Origin: Methylococcaceae bacterium
Lineage (GTDB): Bacteria > Pseudomonadota > Gammaproteobacteria > Methylococcales > Methylomonadaceae
Direction: 5' to 3'
Assembly (NCBI GenBank): GCA_947506075.1
Contig: CANNNN010000011.1
Coordinates: forward strand, 1 to 17,402
DNA: 17,402 nt
Part shown: in pieces, positions 1 through 6,559 of the stretch
Layout: each line of letters opens with the position of its first letter
How positions within the stretch are numbered: position 1 is the first letter of the stretch
Position numbers and translations under genes: made by a program
The notes under the pieces: generated by a model
The model's database searches: none
Told to the model about the DNA's origin: nothing
The model's input: the letters and a program-made list of their open reading frames with translations, nothing else

Positions 1-1520
1 ATACGTTGAGCCACCTGCTCAATCAACTCAGCGGTGCGCGGATGCAAGTCACCGGTTTCCTTGTGGACAAAAAACGTGATCGGAACGCCCCAGGTACGCT
101 GACGGGAAATACACCAGTCAGGCCGACCGTCCATCATGCTTTCGATGCGGGCCTGGCCCCACTCAGGAATCCAGGCGACGCGCTTGACTTCAGCCAGCGC
201 CTGTTCGCGCAATTTATTTTTGTCCATTGCTATGAACCATTGCGGCGTGGCCCGGAAAATAATCGGGGTTTTGTGCCGCCAGCAATGCGGATAGCTGTGC
301 AGGATCGCTATGTGATGCACCAGTTTGCCTTGCTGTTCCAGCACTTCCAGCACATGGGCATTGGCGTTGAACACATGCTCACCGGCAAAGATTTCGGTGT
401 TCGGCAGAAAAACTCCGTCATTGCCGACCGGGTTATCAACCGGCAAACCGTATTTCAACCCGACAATATAATCGTCCTGGCCGTGGCCTGGCGCCGTATG
501 TACCGCGCCGGTGCCAGCCTCGGTGGTGACATGATCGCCCAGAATGATAGGCACTTGCCGATCGTAAAATGGATGTTGCAATAACTGATGCTCCAGCTCG
601 GAACCTTTGCAATAGGCAATGACATGGTAGTTTTCAATGTCATAACGCAGCATCGCATCTTTAAGCAGCGCCTCGGCGACGACCAAGCGCTCTTTGTTGC
701 CGTCTTTTTCGCATTGCACGACTGAATATTCCAGTTCGGGATTTAATGCAACGCCCTGATTTGCCGGCAAAGTCCACGGCGTGGTAGTCCAGATGACCAC
801 CGATAACGGTCCCTTACCTTCATGCTCGGGCACATGGTGACAGAGACTTAAAAATCCGGCTTCATCGACAACTTGAAAACGCACATCGACCGCAGGCGAA
901 TGTTTATCTTCATATTCGACTTCCGCCTCGGCCAACGCAGAACCGCAATCGGTGCACCAGTGCACGGGTTTCGCGCCTTTTGCTATGTGACCGTTCTGGC
1001 TGATTTTGCCCAGTGAGCGCACGATGTCTGCTTCAAACGCAAAATCCATCGTTAAATATGGATTTTGCCAATCGCCTAAAATGCCCAGGCGGATAAAGGC
1101 CTCTTTTTGAAGGTTGACCTGTTTTCCGGCATATTCGCGGCAGGCTTTCCGGAAAATAGCAGGGGAAACTTTAACCCCTGCCTTGCCTATTTTCTTCTCT
1201 ACCTGTAATTCTATCGGCAGACCATGACAATCCCAGCCCGGCACATAAGGAGCATCATAACCGCTTAACGCTTTTGATTTAACGATGATGTCTTTCAACA
1301 CCTTGTTGACAGCATGACCGATATGAATTTCGCCGTTGGCGTAGGGAGGGCCGTCATGCAGAACAAACTTCGGTCTTCCGGCGAACTCCTGCCTGATTTT
1401 GTTATACAGGTCGGCTTCGTTCCATTTTTTCAGTCGCTCCGGCTCACGTTGAGCCAGATTGCCTTTCATTGGAAACGCAGTATTCGGTAAATTCAGTGTT
1501 TTTTTATAATCCATGGTCAT
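1..1520 (-). CDS. ileS: Isoleucyl-tRNA synthetase, N-terminal part (runs off left edge)
   Basis: Class I aminoacyl-tRNA synthetase that charges tRNA-Ile in the cytoplasm and edits misactivated valine. I translated the minus strand from 1520. It opens MTMDYKKTLNLPNTAFPMKG, then has PYANGEIHIGHAVNK with the HIGH signature at residues 66-69 and GYDAPYVPGWDCHGLPIE. It reaches DWCISRQRTWGVPI at the window edge, a hallmark of IleS. About 506 codons are present of a family length near 940, so the KMSKS loop and the C-terminal zinc domain are outside. The start is ATG 1520 or the in-frame ATG 1514; neither has a good Shine-Dalgarno sequence, and 1514 (MDYK) matches the usual family N-terminus well. 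It lies downstream of ribF in the same direction, the common gammaproteobacterial ribF-ileS(-lspA) order. lspA would be off-window. No internal stop was seen in the stretches I translated. Confidence 0.96.
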   Translation of the reverse strand, partial: MTMDYKKTLNLPNTAFPMKGNLAQREPERLKKWNEADLYNKIRQEFAGRPKFVLHDGPPYANGEIHIGHAVNKVLKDIIVKSKALSGYDAPYVPGWDCHGLPIELQVEKKIGKAGVKVSPAIFRKACREYAGKQVNLQKEAFIRLGILGDWQNPYLTMDFAFEADIVRSLGKISQNGHIAKGAKPVHWCTDCGSALAEAEVEYEDKHSPAVDVRFQVVDEAGFLSLCHHVPEHEGKGPLSVVIWTTTPWTLPANQGVALNPELEYSVVQCEKDGNKERLVVAEALLKDAMLRYDIENYHVIAYCKGSELEHQLLQHPFYDRQVPIILGDHVTTEAGTGAVHTAPGHGQDDYIVGLKYGLPVDNPVGNDGVFLPNTEIFAGEHVFNANAHVLEVLEQQGKLVHHIAILHSYPHCWRHKTPIIFRATPQWFIAMDKNKLREQALAEVKRVAWIPEWGQARIESMMDGRPDWCISRQRTWGVPITFFVHKETGDLHPRTAELIEQVAQR

Positions 1521-1570
1521 AATCTGTTAACTTTTAAAAAAACGGGTCGCTATTCAGCAATTAGAGAAAT

Positions 1571-1660
1571 GAAACACGGATGTCGCAGATAATCACGGAT
1601 TAGCGCCTCCACTGCTTCGGCTTTTAAATCCATCCAATCGGTATTATCCGTGTTCTTTTA
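1571..1660. repeat. Degenerate inverted-repeat (MITE-like) element between ribF and ileS
   Basis: The left arm begins GAAACACGGATGTCGCAGAT at 1571 and the right arm, read on the opposite strand, begins AAGAACACGGATAATACCGA. The arms are imperfectly inverted around about 20 bases. The right arm (1623-1660) matches the right arm of the element at 9181-9330 (9296-9333) at 30 of 38 positions, and the 12-mer GAACACGGATAA is shared exactly with that element's left arm. The right end lies inside the ribF reading frame and encodes its last residues (KEHG) and stop. No transposase is present. It occupies most of the ribF-ileS gap, so it sits in the mRNA if the two genes are co-transcribed. Confidence 0.6.
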
Positions 1661-2609
1661 GAGCGTTGGCATCTGCCGATTGACTAGCAAAAAACTTTTT
1701 GGCCTCAGCCACATCTTTTACAATCTGGACTTTAAGCTCATCAAGGGACTGAAAACGTATTTCATTCCTGATCTTGTGTTTGAAATGCACTTCCACATAG
1801 CACCCATAAATTTCTCTATTAAAATCAAATAAATGCGCTTCCAGTATAACTTTTGAGCTGCCATCAACTGTGGGCCGGGTGCCTACATTCGCGACACCTT
1901 CAAATTCGCGTCCATCAATGCCGGTCATGGTCACGGCAAACACGCCGTTAACCGGGGTGTTTTTTCTAAACATCTGTATATTGGCTGTGGGATAGCCGAT
2001 AGTTCTGCCGCGCTTGTCGCCATGAGCCACGCGTCCGCAAACAGAATAACAGCAACCGAGCATTGTTTCGGCTAGTGCCAAATCGCCATCGCCCAGCGCA
2101 TCCCTGATCAGAGTACTGCTGACTCGAAGCCCGTTCAGTAGATATGACCCGGTACCTTCGACATTAAACCCAAAGACATGGCCCTTATCCTTGAGCATCG
2201 GCATTGTGCCGCGCCTGGCCTTGCCAAAATGAAAATCATCACCGACGACCAGATGTTTAATATTTAACTTATTGACTAAAACATCCTCAATAAATTGCTC
2301 GGCATCGCAATCGGCAAAATATTGATTAAAGCGTACTATTAATAAATCATCAACGGGCAATTTGGAAAACCGGATCACTTTTTCCCGTAAACACATTAAC
2401 CGTGACGGCGCATTTTCCCCCAGAAAATACTCTAGCGGCTGGGGTTCAAAAGTCATAGCAACCACAGGCAGGTCTAATAACCTGCCCCGCTCAGCCAGCT
2501 TTTTTATTACCGATTGATGCCCTAAATGCAAGCCGTCAAAATTTCCAATTGTCAGTACACAACCGTTTTTTAACGGTTCTAACTGAGATAAGCCCCTAAT
2601 TAGACGCAT
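1644..2609 (-). CDS. ribF: Bifunctional riboflavin kinase / FMN adenylyltransferase (FAD synthetase)
   Basis: Makes FMN from riboflavin and ATP, then FAD from FMN and ATP, in the cytoplasm. The 321-residue length is usual for the family. The N-terminal nucleotidyltransferase domain (about 1-180) has TIGNFDGLHLGHQ with the HLGH nucleotide-binding motif at 28-31, and VVGDDFHFGKARRG at 121-134. The C-terminal flavokinase domain (about 185-305) has GRTIGYPTAN at 201-210 and NVGTRPTVDG at 241-250. The start ATG 2609 gives MRLIRGL, a typical RibF N-terminus, although no strong ribosome-binding site precedes it. A TTGACT promoter-like site lies upstream. It is separated from the lipoprotein gene by a terminator and leads into ileS. 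The last residues and the TAA stop are encoded by a repeat arm, so the native C-terminus may have been replaced by a few residues, without touching either domain. Confidence 0.97.
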   Translation of the reverse strand: MRLIRGLSQLEPLKNGCVLTIGNFDGLHLGHQSVIKKLAERGRLLDLPVVAMTFEPQPLEYFLGENAPSRLMCLREKVIRFSKLPVDDLLIVRFNQYFADCDAEQFIEDVLVNKLNIKHLVVGDDFHFGKARRGTMPMLKDKGHVFGFNVEGTGSYLLNGLRVSSTLIRDALGDGDLALAETMLGCCYSVCGRVAHGDKRGRTIGYPTANIQMFRKNTPVNGVFAVTMTGIDGREFEGVANVGTRPTVDGSSKVILEAHLFDFNREIYGCYVEVHFKHKIRNEIRFQSLDELKVQIVKDVAEAKKFFASQSADANALKEHG

Positions 2610-2639
2610 GAGTATGAAGAATTAAAAAAGTTTTATTCT

Positions 2640-2667
2640 ATCATGGGTCTGCATTACCGGGAGTCAA
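2640..2667 (-). promoter_or_regulatory. Candidate sigma70 promoter for ribF
   Basis: On the minus strand TTGACT (2662-2667, five of six to TTGACA), a 16-base spacer, then CATGAT (2640-2645, four of six to TATAAT). It lies between the upstream terminator and the ribF start and would begin transcription about 20-25 bases before the ATG. The -10 is weak; TAGAAT a few bases downstream is an alternative with a spacer that is too long. Confidence 0.35.
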
Positions 2668-2692
2668 ATCATCATATCTGAATCATCAACTC

Positions 2693-2731
2693 AAAAAAAA
2701 AGCCCGGTGGAATCCCACCGGGCTTTTTTTT
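2693..2731 (-). terminator. Rho-independent terminator after lpp-like gene, symmetrical
   Basis: A perfect 10-base-pair stem, AGCCCGGTGG / CCACCGGGCT (2701-2710 with 2715-2724), closes a 4-base loop. It is flanked by an A-run (2693-2701) on one side and a T-run (2724-2731) on the other. On the minus strand it follows the lipoprotein stop by about 18 bases and ends in a U-tract, so it should make that gene's transcript end before ribF. The symmetry means it could also stop plus-strand transcription. Confidence 0.95.
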
Positions 2732-2748
2732 ACTAAATCAGCAATGAT

Positions 2749-3027
2749 TTATTTCATCATTGATTTTTTGAACATGCTGTCCAGTTTGCTATTTGTATCT
2801 TGAGCATACTGAGCTGCACGGTTAGCCGCAGCTTCAGCAGAAGCAGCTTGTGAAGCAGCAGAATCAGCAGCGCTTTTTGCGCTAGCTGCATCAGCAGATG
2901 CTTGTGCAACAGATGTTTTCAAGCCATCAACTTGTGATTGCAGGTTTTCGATATCAGAAGTGCTTGCACAACCAACAACCAAGCTAGCAACCAGAGCAAT
3001 CATAGATAATTTCATTACTTTTTTCAT
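2749..3027 (-). CDS. Lpp/OprI-like alanine-zipper outer-membrane lipoprotein
   Basis: A small structural lipoprotein, 92 residues before processing. The signal peptide ends in a lipobox, LVVGC, with the lipidated cysteine at residue 20. The mature part (about 73 residues) is a single heptad-like helix: an ENLQSQVDGLKTSV segment followed by an alanine- and serine-rich stretch (AADSAASQAASAEAAANRAA), then YAQDTNSKLDSMFKKSMMK. This is the layout of Lpp and OprI, which form trimeric coiled coils and tether the outer membrane to peptidoglycan through the side chain of the C-terminal lysine. A terminal lysine is present here, but preceded by SMM rather than the YR of E. coli Lpp. AAGGA (3035-3039) lies 7 bases before the ATG, a strong ribosome-binding site, which with the strong terminator suits high expression. 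The L,D-transpeptidase gene lies 84 bases upstream in the same direction. Confidence 0.88.
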   Translation of the reverse strand: MKKVMKLSMIALVASLVVGCASTSDIENLQSQVDGLKTSVAQASADAASAKSAADSAASQAASAEAAANRAAQYAQDTNSKLDSMFKKSMMK

Positions 3028-3111
3028 ATCTTTTTCCTTAGTTAAAGTTAGTACTACAAAAAAACGCTTACTGGTTATGATTTTCCACTATTTTCAAACT
3101 TATTTCCACTT

Positions 3112-3654
3112 TTATTTTATTTTCACTACCGTTCCCTTATCCAACCATTGGCTTAAATGGTCAATCTGGCCGTTGGTTAGTGCGATACAGCCATGCGTCC
3201 AATTCATCGATTTGTGGATTTTTTCGTCCGCACGCCCCAAACCATGGATGCCGATACGGCCGCCTAAAGCCGTGTTTTGCGGCGGAACTTGATGAGACCG
3301 ATGCGCAGTTATTATACTTTTATAAGACGACAGGTTAATCACGCCTTCTTGCAAGGCCTTTTCAGCATCCTCTGCGGAAGGGTAGGTTAAACCGAAAAAC
3401 TTTCTGAAATTACTTTGCTCGCCAACCCAGCCTATTCTGTAACTGCCAAAAGGCGTGACATTATCGCCTCTATGGCTTTTAAACCCGGCGCCGCCTTGGC
3501 CAATCGCAATATCATTTAAGGTTTCAAGCGTCTGCTGGCCTTTTTTCACCTCGATAGTCAGCGCCTTGGTATCCACTAACAGCCAGACATTATCATCCGC
3601 AATTACAGCACATGAAAAAAAACTGCAACACAGCAATAAATAAATTCGCAACAT
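3112..3654 (-). CDS. Periplasmic L,D-transpeptidase (YkuD domain)
   Basis: A cysteine transpeptidase of the YkuD (LD-TPase) family acting on peptidoglycan in the periplasm. A signal peptide is visible (residues 1-19, cleavage after VIA). The catalytic domain fills the rest: VTPFGSYRIG at 66-75, IGIHGLG at 135-140 with the conserved His137, and MNWTHGCIAL at 150-159 with the nucleophile Cys156 in the [ST]HGC signature. At 180 residues it is a minimal enzyme, without LysM or other wall-binding domains. Family members make 3-3 crosslinks, attach Braun lipoprotein or act in wall remodelling; sequence alone does not decide which. The Lpp-like gene directly downstream makes lipoprotein attachment an attractive guess. 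It is divergent from pgm, with 72 bases between the starts. The start at ATG 3654 gives a proper signal peptide. Confidence 0.9.
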   Translation of the reverse strand: MLRIYLLLCCSFFSCAVIADDNVWLLVDTKALTIEVKKGQQTLETLNDIAIGQGGAGFKSHRGDNVTPFGSYRIGWVGEQSNFRKFFGLTYPSAEDAEKALQEGVINLSSYKSIITAHRSHQVPPQNTALGGRIGIHGLGRADEKIHKSMNWTHGCIALTNGQIDHLSQWLDKGTVVKIK

Positions 3655-3680
3655 AAATGCTCTACACTAGATAAGAATTT

Positions 3681-3700
3681 TGGTGTACTTTAATACACCA
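3681..3700. promoter_or_regulatory. Perfect 7-base inverted repeat in the ldt-pgm divergent promoter region
   Basis: TGGTGTA - CTTTAA - TACACCA is a perfect 7+7 inverted repeat with a 6-base centre, lying 27 bases before the pgm start. The centre contains TTTAAT (3689-3694), five of six to a -10 box for pgm, so a dimeric regulator bound here would cover the promoter. No good -35 is spaced from it. The pgm ribosome-binding site AAGGA (3716-3720) follows. Operator function is inferred from symmetry and position only. Confidence 0.4.
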
Positions 3701-3726
3701 CGTTAACTGAAGATCAAGGACCCAGC

Positions 3727-5361
3727 ATGCAAATAGAAACTATCACCACGCATCCATACAACGACCAAAATCCAGGCACATCCGGACTCAGGAAAAAAGT
3801 TAAAGTCTTTCAGCAACCAGGTTACCTGGAAAACTTTGTTCAATCCATTTTCGACTCGTTAGATGACGTTACCGGAAAAACGCTGGTACTGGGAGGAGAC
3901 GGACGGTATTTTAACAGACCGGCCATACAAATCATCATCAGGATGGCGGCAGCCAACGGATTCGGTAAGCTCATTATAGGTCAAGGCGGGCTGCTGTCTA
4001 CCCCGGCGGCCTCCCATCTGATTAGAAAAAATAACGCCTTCGGCGGCCTGATCCTGTCCGCCAGCCATAATCCCGGCGGCCCTGACGAGGATTTTGGCAT
4101 TAAATACAATGCCGGCAATGGTGGTCCAGCCCCGGAAAAAGACACAAACGCATTTTATCAGCGGAGTCTGACCATCGACAGCTATAAAACAACCCCTATC
4201 GAAGACATCAATCTTGATCTGATCGGCAGCCATCAAATAGAAAATCTCAACATCTCTGTTGTTGATCCGGTGACGGATTATGCGGAACTGATGCACTCTA
4301 TTTTTGATTTCGATCTACTCAAACAAAGCATAAGTTCCGGCTATATCACGCTACTGTTTGACGCGATGCATGCGATCACCGGCCCCTATGCAAAAAGAAT
4401 ACTGGTCGATATATTGGGTGCAAAGCCTGATTCGGTCATTAACGCCGAACCGCTGGAAGATTTTGGCGGCCATCACCCTGACCCCAATCTGGCGCACGCC
4501 AAGGAACTGGCAGCAGCCATGTTCGGCCCGGACGCCCCCGTTTTTGGCGCGGCTTCTGACGGCGATGGCGACCGAAACATGATTACCGGCAGCCATATTT
4601 TTGTAACGCCCAGCGACAGTCTGGCGATTATGGCGGCCAATGCGCATTTAATTCCGGCCTATGCTCAAGGCTTGCGCGGCGTAGCCAGATCCATGCCCAC
4701 CAGCCAGGCAGTAGATCGGGTCGCAGCCTCTTACAACATCCCCTGCTATGAAACCCCTACCGGCTGGAAATTTTTCGGCAATTTGCTGGACGCAGGAAAG
4801 ATAACGATGTGCGGCGAAGAAAGTTTCGGCACCGGCTCGGATCATGTCCGGGAAAAAGACGGTTTATGGGCGGTGCTGTTCTGGCTGAATTTAATCGCGG
4901 TAAAACGCCAGTCTGTCGCCGACATTGTGCATGAGCACTGGCAAAAATTCGGCCGGGACATTTATTGCCGACACGATTATGAGGCCATCGCCATGGATAT
5001 AGCCAACGGCATCGTTGAACACTTGGTATCCCAATTGCCAACCTTACCCGGTCAAACTTTCGGCGAATACACCGTCAAGTATGCCGATGAATTCAGCTAT
5101 GAAGATTCGATAGACGGCAGCATCAGCAGCAATCAGGGCATACGCATCGGCTTTGACAACGGTTCGCGCATTATTTTCCGTTTATCCGGAACCGGAACCG
5201 TCGGCGCAACTTTGAGAATTTATCTGGAACGCTTTGAAGCGGATGCCTCCAAGCATGATCAGGATGCCCAAGTGGCTTTAGCAGAATTGATCAATCTTGC
5301 CGAGCAACTTGGTGAGGTTAAAAAACGCTCGGGCAGACTTGAACCTGACGTGGTGACTTAA
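3727..5361 (+). CDS. pgm: Phosphoglucomutase, alpha-D-glucose specific
   Basis: Interconverts glucose-1-phosphate and glucose-6-phosphate in the cytoplasm, linking central sugar phosphates to glycogen, nucleotide-sugar and polysaccharide synthesis. The 544-residue length fits the bacterial Pgm family. Visible motifs: NPGTSGLRKKVKVF near the N-terminus; the phosphoserine loop LSASHNPGG with Ser113; the Mg-binding loop ASDGDGDRNM (Asp278, Asp280, Asp282); the sugar-binding loop CGEESFGTGS at 362-371; and the phosphate-binding FRLSGTGTVGATLRIYLE near the C-terminus. The glucose-specific loop GEESFG argues against phosphomannomutase. Start ATG 3727 follows AAGGA by 6 bases. The gene stands alone, divergent from the transpeptidase gene and followed by a large palindrome that may help stop transcription. 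Confidence 0.96.
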   Translation: MQIETITTHPYNDQNPGTSGLRKKVKVFQQPGYLENFVQSIFDSLDDVTGKTLVLGGDGRYFNRPAIQIIIRMAAANGFGKLIIGQGGLLSTPAASHLIRKNNAFGGLILSASHNPGGPDEDFGIKYNAGNGGPAPEKDTNAFYQRSLTIDSYKTTPIEDINLDLIGSHQIENLNISVVDPVTDYAELMHSIFDFDLLKQSISSGYITLLFDAMHAITGPYAKRILVDILGAKPDSVINAEPLEDFGGHHPDPNLAHAKELAAAMFGPDAPVFGAASDGDGDRNMITGSHIFVTPSDSLAIMAANAHLIPAYAQGLRGVARSMPTSQAVDRVAASYNIPCYETPTGWKFFGNLLDAGKITMCGEESFGTGSDHVREKDGLWAVLFWLNLIAVKRQSVADIVHEHWQKFGRDIYCRHDYEAIAMDIANGIVEHLVSQLPTLPGQTFGEYTVKYADEFSYEDSIDGSISSNQGIRIGFDNGSRIIFRLSGTGTVGATLRIYLERFEADASKHDQDAQVALAELINLAEQLGEVKKRSGRLEPDVVT

Positions 5362-5368
5362 ATCAAAT

Positions 5369-5413
5369 GTAGGTTGGGTTAGGCGCGTCTTTTTGCGCCG
5401 TAACCCGACCTGC
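5369..5413. repeat. Palindromic repeat of the GTAGGTTGGGTTAGG type after pgm
   Basis: AGGTTGGGTTA + GGCGC (5371-5386) pairs with GCGCC + g + TAACCCGACCT (5395-5411) around an 8-base loop (GTCTTTTT). The stem is about 16 pairs with one G-U wobble and one bulged G. It begins 8 bases after the pgm stop. The sequence is of a dispersed, non-coding palindrome type that I recall from many proteobacterial intergenic regions. In RNA it would be a very stable hairpin, but it has no following U-tract, so transcript stabilisation or attenuation fits better than classical termination. Confidence 0.7.
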
Positions 5414-5484
5414 TTGGCTAAGTGTTAACACTTTATGTCACGCTAAGAGATACTCACTAATACTAATCACAAAATAGATTAGAA

Positions 5485-5574
5485 CTAAAATTCCAAAAAT
5501 ATTCGTATATATTCACCTTCCATGGAAACATCTTTGTATTTGAAGGTGACATAAATAGGTTCATGTAAACTCAT
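5485..5574 (-). CDS. Tiny ORF, 29 residues, possible gene remnant
   Basis: On the minus strand AGGA lies 6 bases before ATG 5574, and the frame reads MSLHEPIYVTFKYKDVSMEG followed by EYIRIFLEF and a TAG at 5485. The ribosome-binding site and early amphipathic composition resemble the start of a real protein, but the frame closes after 29 codons and the sequence beyond is stop-rich. I do not recognise it. It may be the 5' stump of a decayed gene, or chance. It is included because it is the only coding-like signal in the pgm-zip gap. Confidence 0.2.
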   Translation of the reverse strand: MSLHEPIYVTFKYKDVSMEGEYIRIFLEF

Positions 5575-5593
5575 ACTATTTCCTTAAAGCTGT

Positions 5594-5622
5594 ATGGCGG
5601 AATCGCGATAGCAATCCGCCAT
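5594..5622. repeat. Short palindrome of the GGCGGA...TCCGCC type
   Basis: ATGGCGGA (5594-5601) and TCCGCCAT (5615-5622) are exact inverted copies around a 13-base centre that itself contains ATCGCGAT. This resembles the short mobile palindromes often found with the GTAGGTTGGG repeats. It lies upstream of the tiny ORF and downstream of the zip stop on the minus strand, so it could sit in the zip transcript's 3' tail. Confidence 0.5.
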
Positions 5623-5731
5623 GATCGGGATGATATAACCTAAATCCCACTTCAACTTTCCAAGCTGTTCTTATGGTCGATTGTTTTGGATATTCTGCAT
5701 AAACACTGCAAGGTGGATTAACCGTAACCCA

Positions 5732-6556
5732 CTAAAATTCCATATTATGCGCAATGCCATGCAATGAACAAATCAACAATACGCCCATAGCTATCAAGGC
5801 GATCTGCTGCAACGACGTTTTCATATCGGTCTTTTTGTGTAACGACGGTATCAAATCGGCTACTGCGATATAAATAAAGCTTGAGGCCGCCAACGCCAAA
5901 AAATACGGCAAGCTGTCATGCAAATCTTCCAAACCGAAATATGCCAGCACACCGCCCAAAACTGTGGTCAAACTGGCCAGCATATTGTAAAAAAGCGCTT
6001 TCCGTTTTGAATAGCCACTGTGCAATAAAATCGCAAAGTCACCGACTTCCTGAGGAATTTCATGCGCGGCAACCGCCAGACTGGTAACTATACCCAATTG
6101 CACATCGGTCAAAAACGCTGCCGCAATTAAAACGCCATCGACAAAATTGTGGATACTATCGCCCAGAATAATCAACGCGCCGGCCGATTTAGCATCGCTA
6201 TGACTGTGGCTATGGCTATGCTCATGATCATGCTCGCTTTCCTCGCCATGAGCCTCGCAACTTCCAGAGTGACAATGCCGCCAGATCAGCAGCTTTTCCA
6301 GCACAAAAAAACCGAGTATACCGGCCAAAATTGTCCCGCTTAAGGCTTGAAACTGCTCAGGCTTAACTTTTTCAAAGGCTTCGGGAATCAGCCCCCAAAA
6401 GGCGACCGCCAATAAGGCGCCTATCGCAAAACTGATCCCGTGCGGCAATACTGCATTCCTCCGCTGATCCGGCAATAACAGAAAAACGGCGGCCGCCATC
6501 ACACTTAACACGCCGCCCACCGCCGTAAAGACGATAATTAATGCCAATAAATCCAC
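5732..6556 (-). CDS. ZIP family divalent metal transporter
   Basis: An inner-membrane permease for zinc or another divalent metal, 274 residues with about eight hydrophobic segments. The metal-site helices are clear: SIHNFVDG (His136, Asn137, Asp140) and AAHEIPQEVGDF (His165, Glu166, Glu170), the ZIP TM4-TM5 signatures. A cytosolic loop at about 95-121 is rich in Cys, His and Glu (CHSGSCEAHGEE, then HDHEHSHSHSHSD), a metal sensor or chelator loop typical of the family. The start is GTG 6556, because GGAGAG lies 8 bases before it inside the end of pgeF and the hydrophobic N-terminus starts there. Only 3 bases separate it from the pgeF stop, so it is almost certainly translated from the rluD-pgeF message. 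Substrate (Zn, Fe, Mn) cannot be told from sequence. Confidence 0.92.
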   Translation of the reverse strand: MDLLALIIVFTAVGGVLSVMAAAVFLLLPDQRRNAVLPHGISFAIGALLAVAFWGLIPEAFEKVKPEQFQALSGTILAGILGFFVLEKLLIWRHCHSGSCEAHGEESEHDHEHSHSHSHSDAKSAGALIILGDSIHNFVDGVLIAAAFLTDVQLGIVTSLAVAAHEIPQEVGDFAILLHSGYSKRKALFYNMLASLTTVLGGVLAYFGLEDLHDSLPYFLALAASSFIYIAVADLIPSLHKKTDMKTSLQQIALIAMGVLLICSLHGIAHNMEF

Positions 6557-6559
6557 TCT

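Larger units (their letters stand above)
5362..5731. other. Convergent intergenic gap between pgm and zip
   Basis: A 370-base stretch where pgm (plus) and the ZIP transporter gene (minus) converge. It holds two palindromes (5369-5413 and 5594-5622), one tiny minus-strand ORF, and an imperfect palindrome just past the zip stop (GTGGATTA accg TAACCCAC, about 5713-5732). No classical U-tract terminator was found for either gene. The middle is more AT-rich than the flanking genes. It looks like a landing place for short repeats rather than a gene. Confidence 0.6.

Noticed and set aside
6..584. 192-codon plus-strand ORF at the left edge
   Set aside because: It lies antisense to an unambiguous ileS frame with conserved motifs, and its translation matches no family I recognise.
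2610..2690. FMN riboswitch before ribF
   Set aside because: The leader between the terminator and the start is too short and lacks the conserved RFN element pattern.
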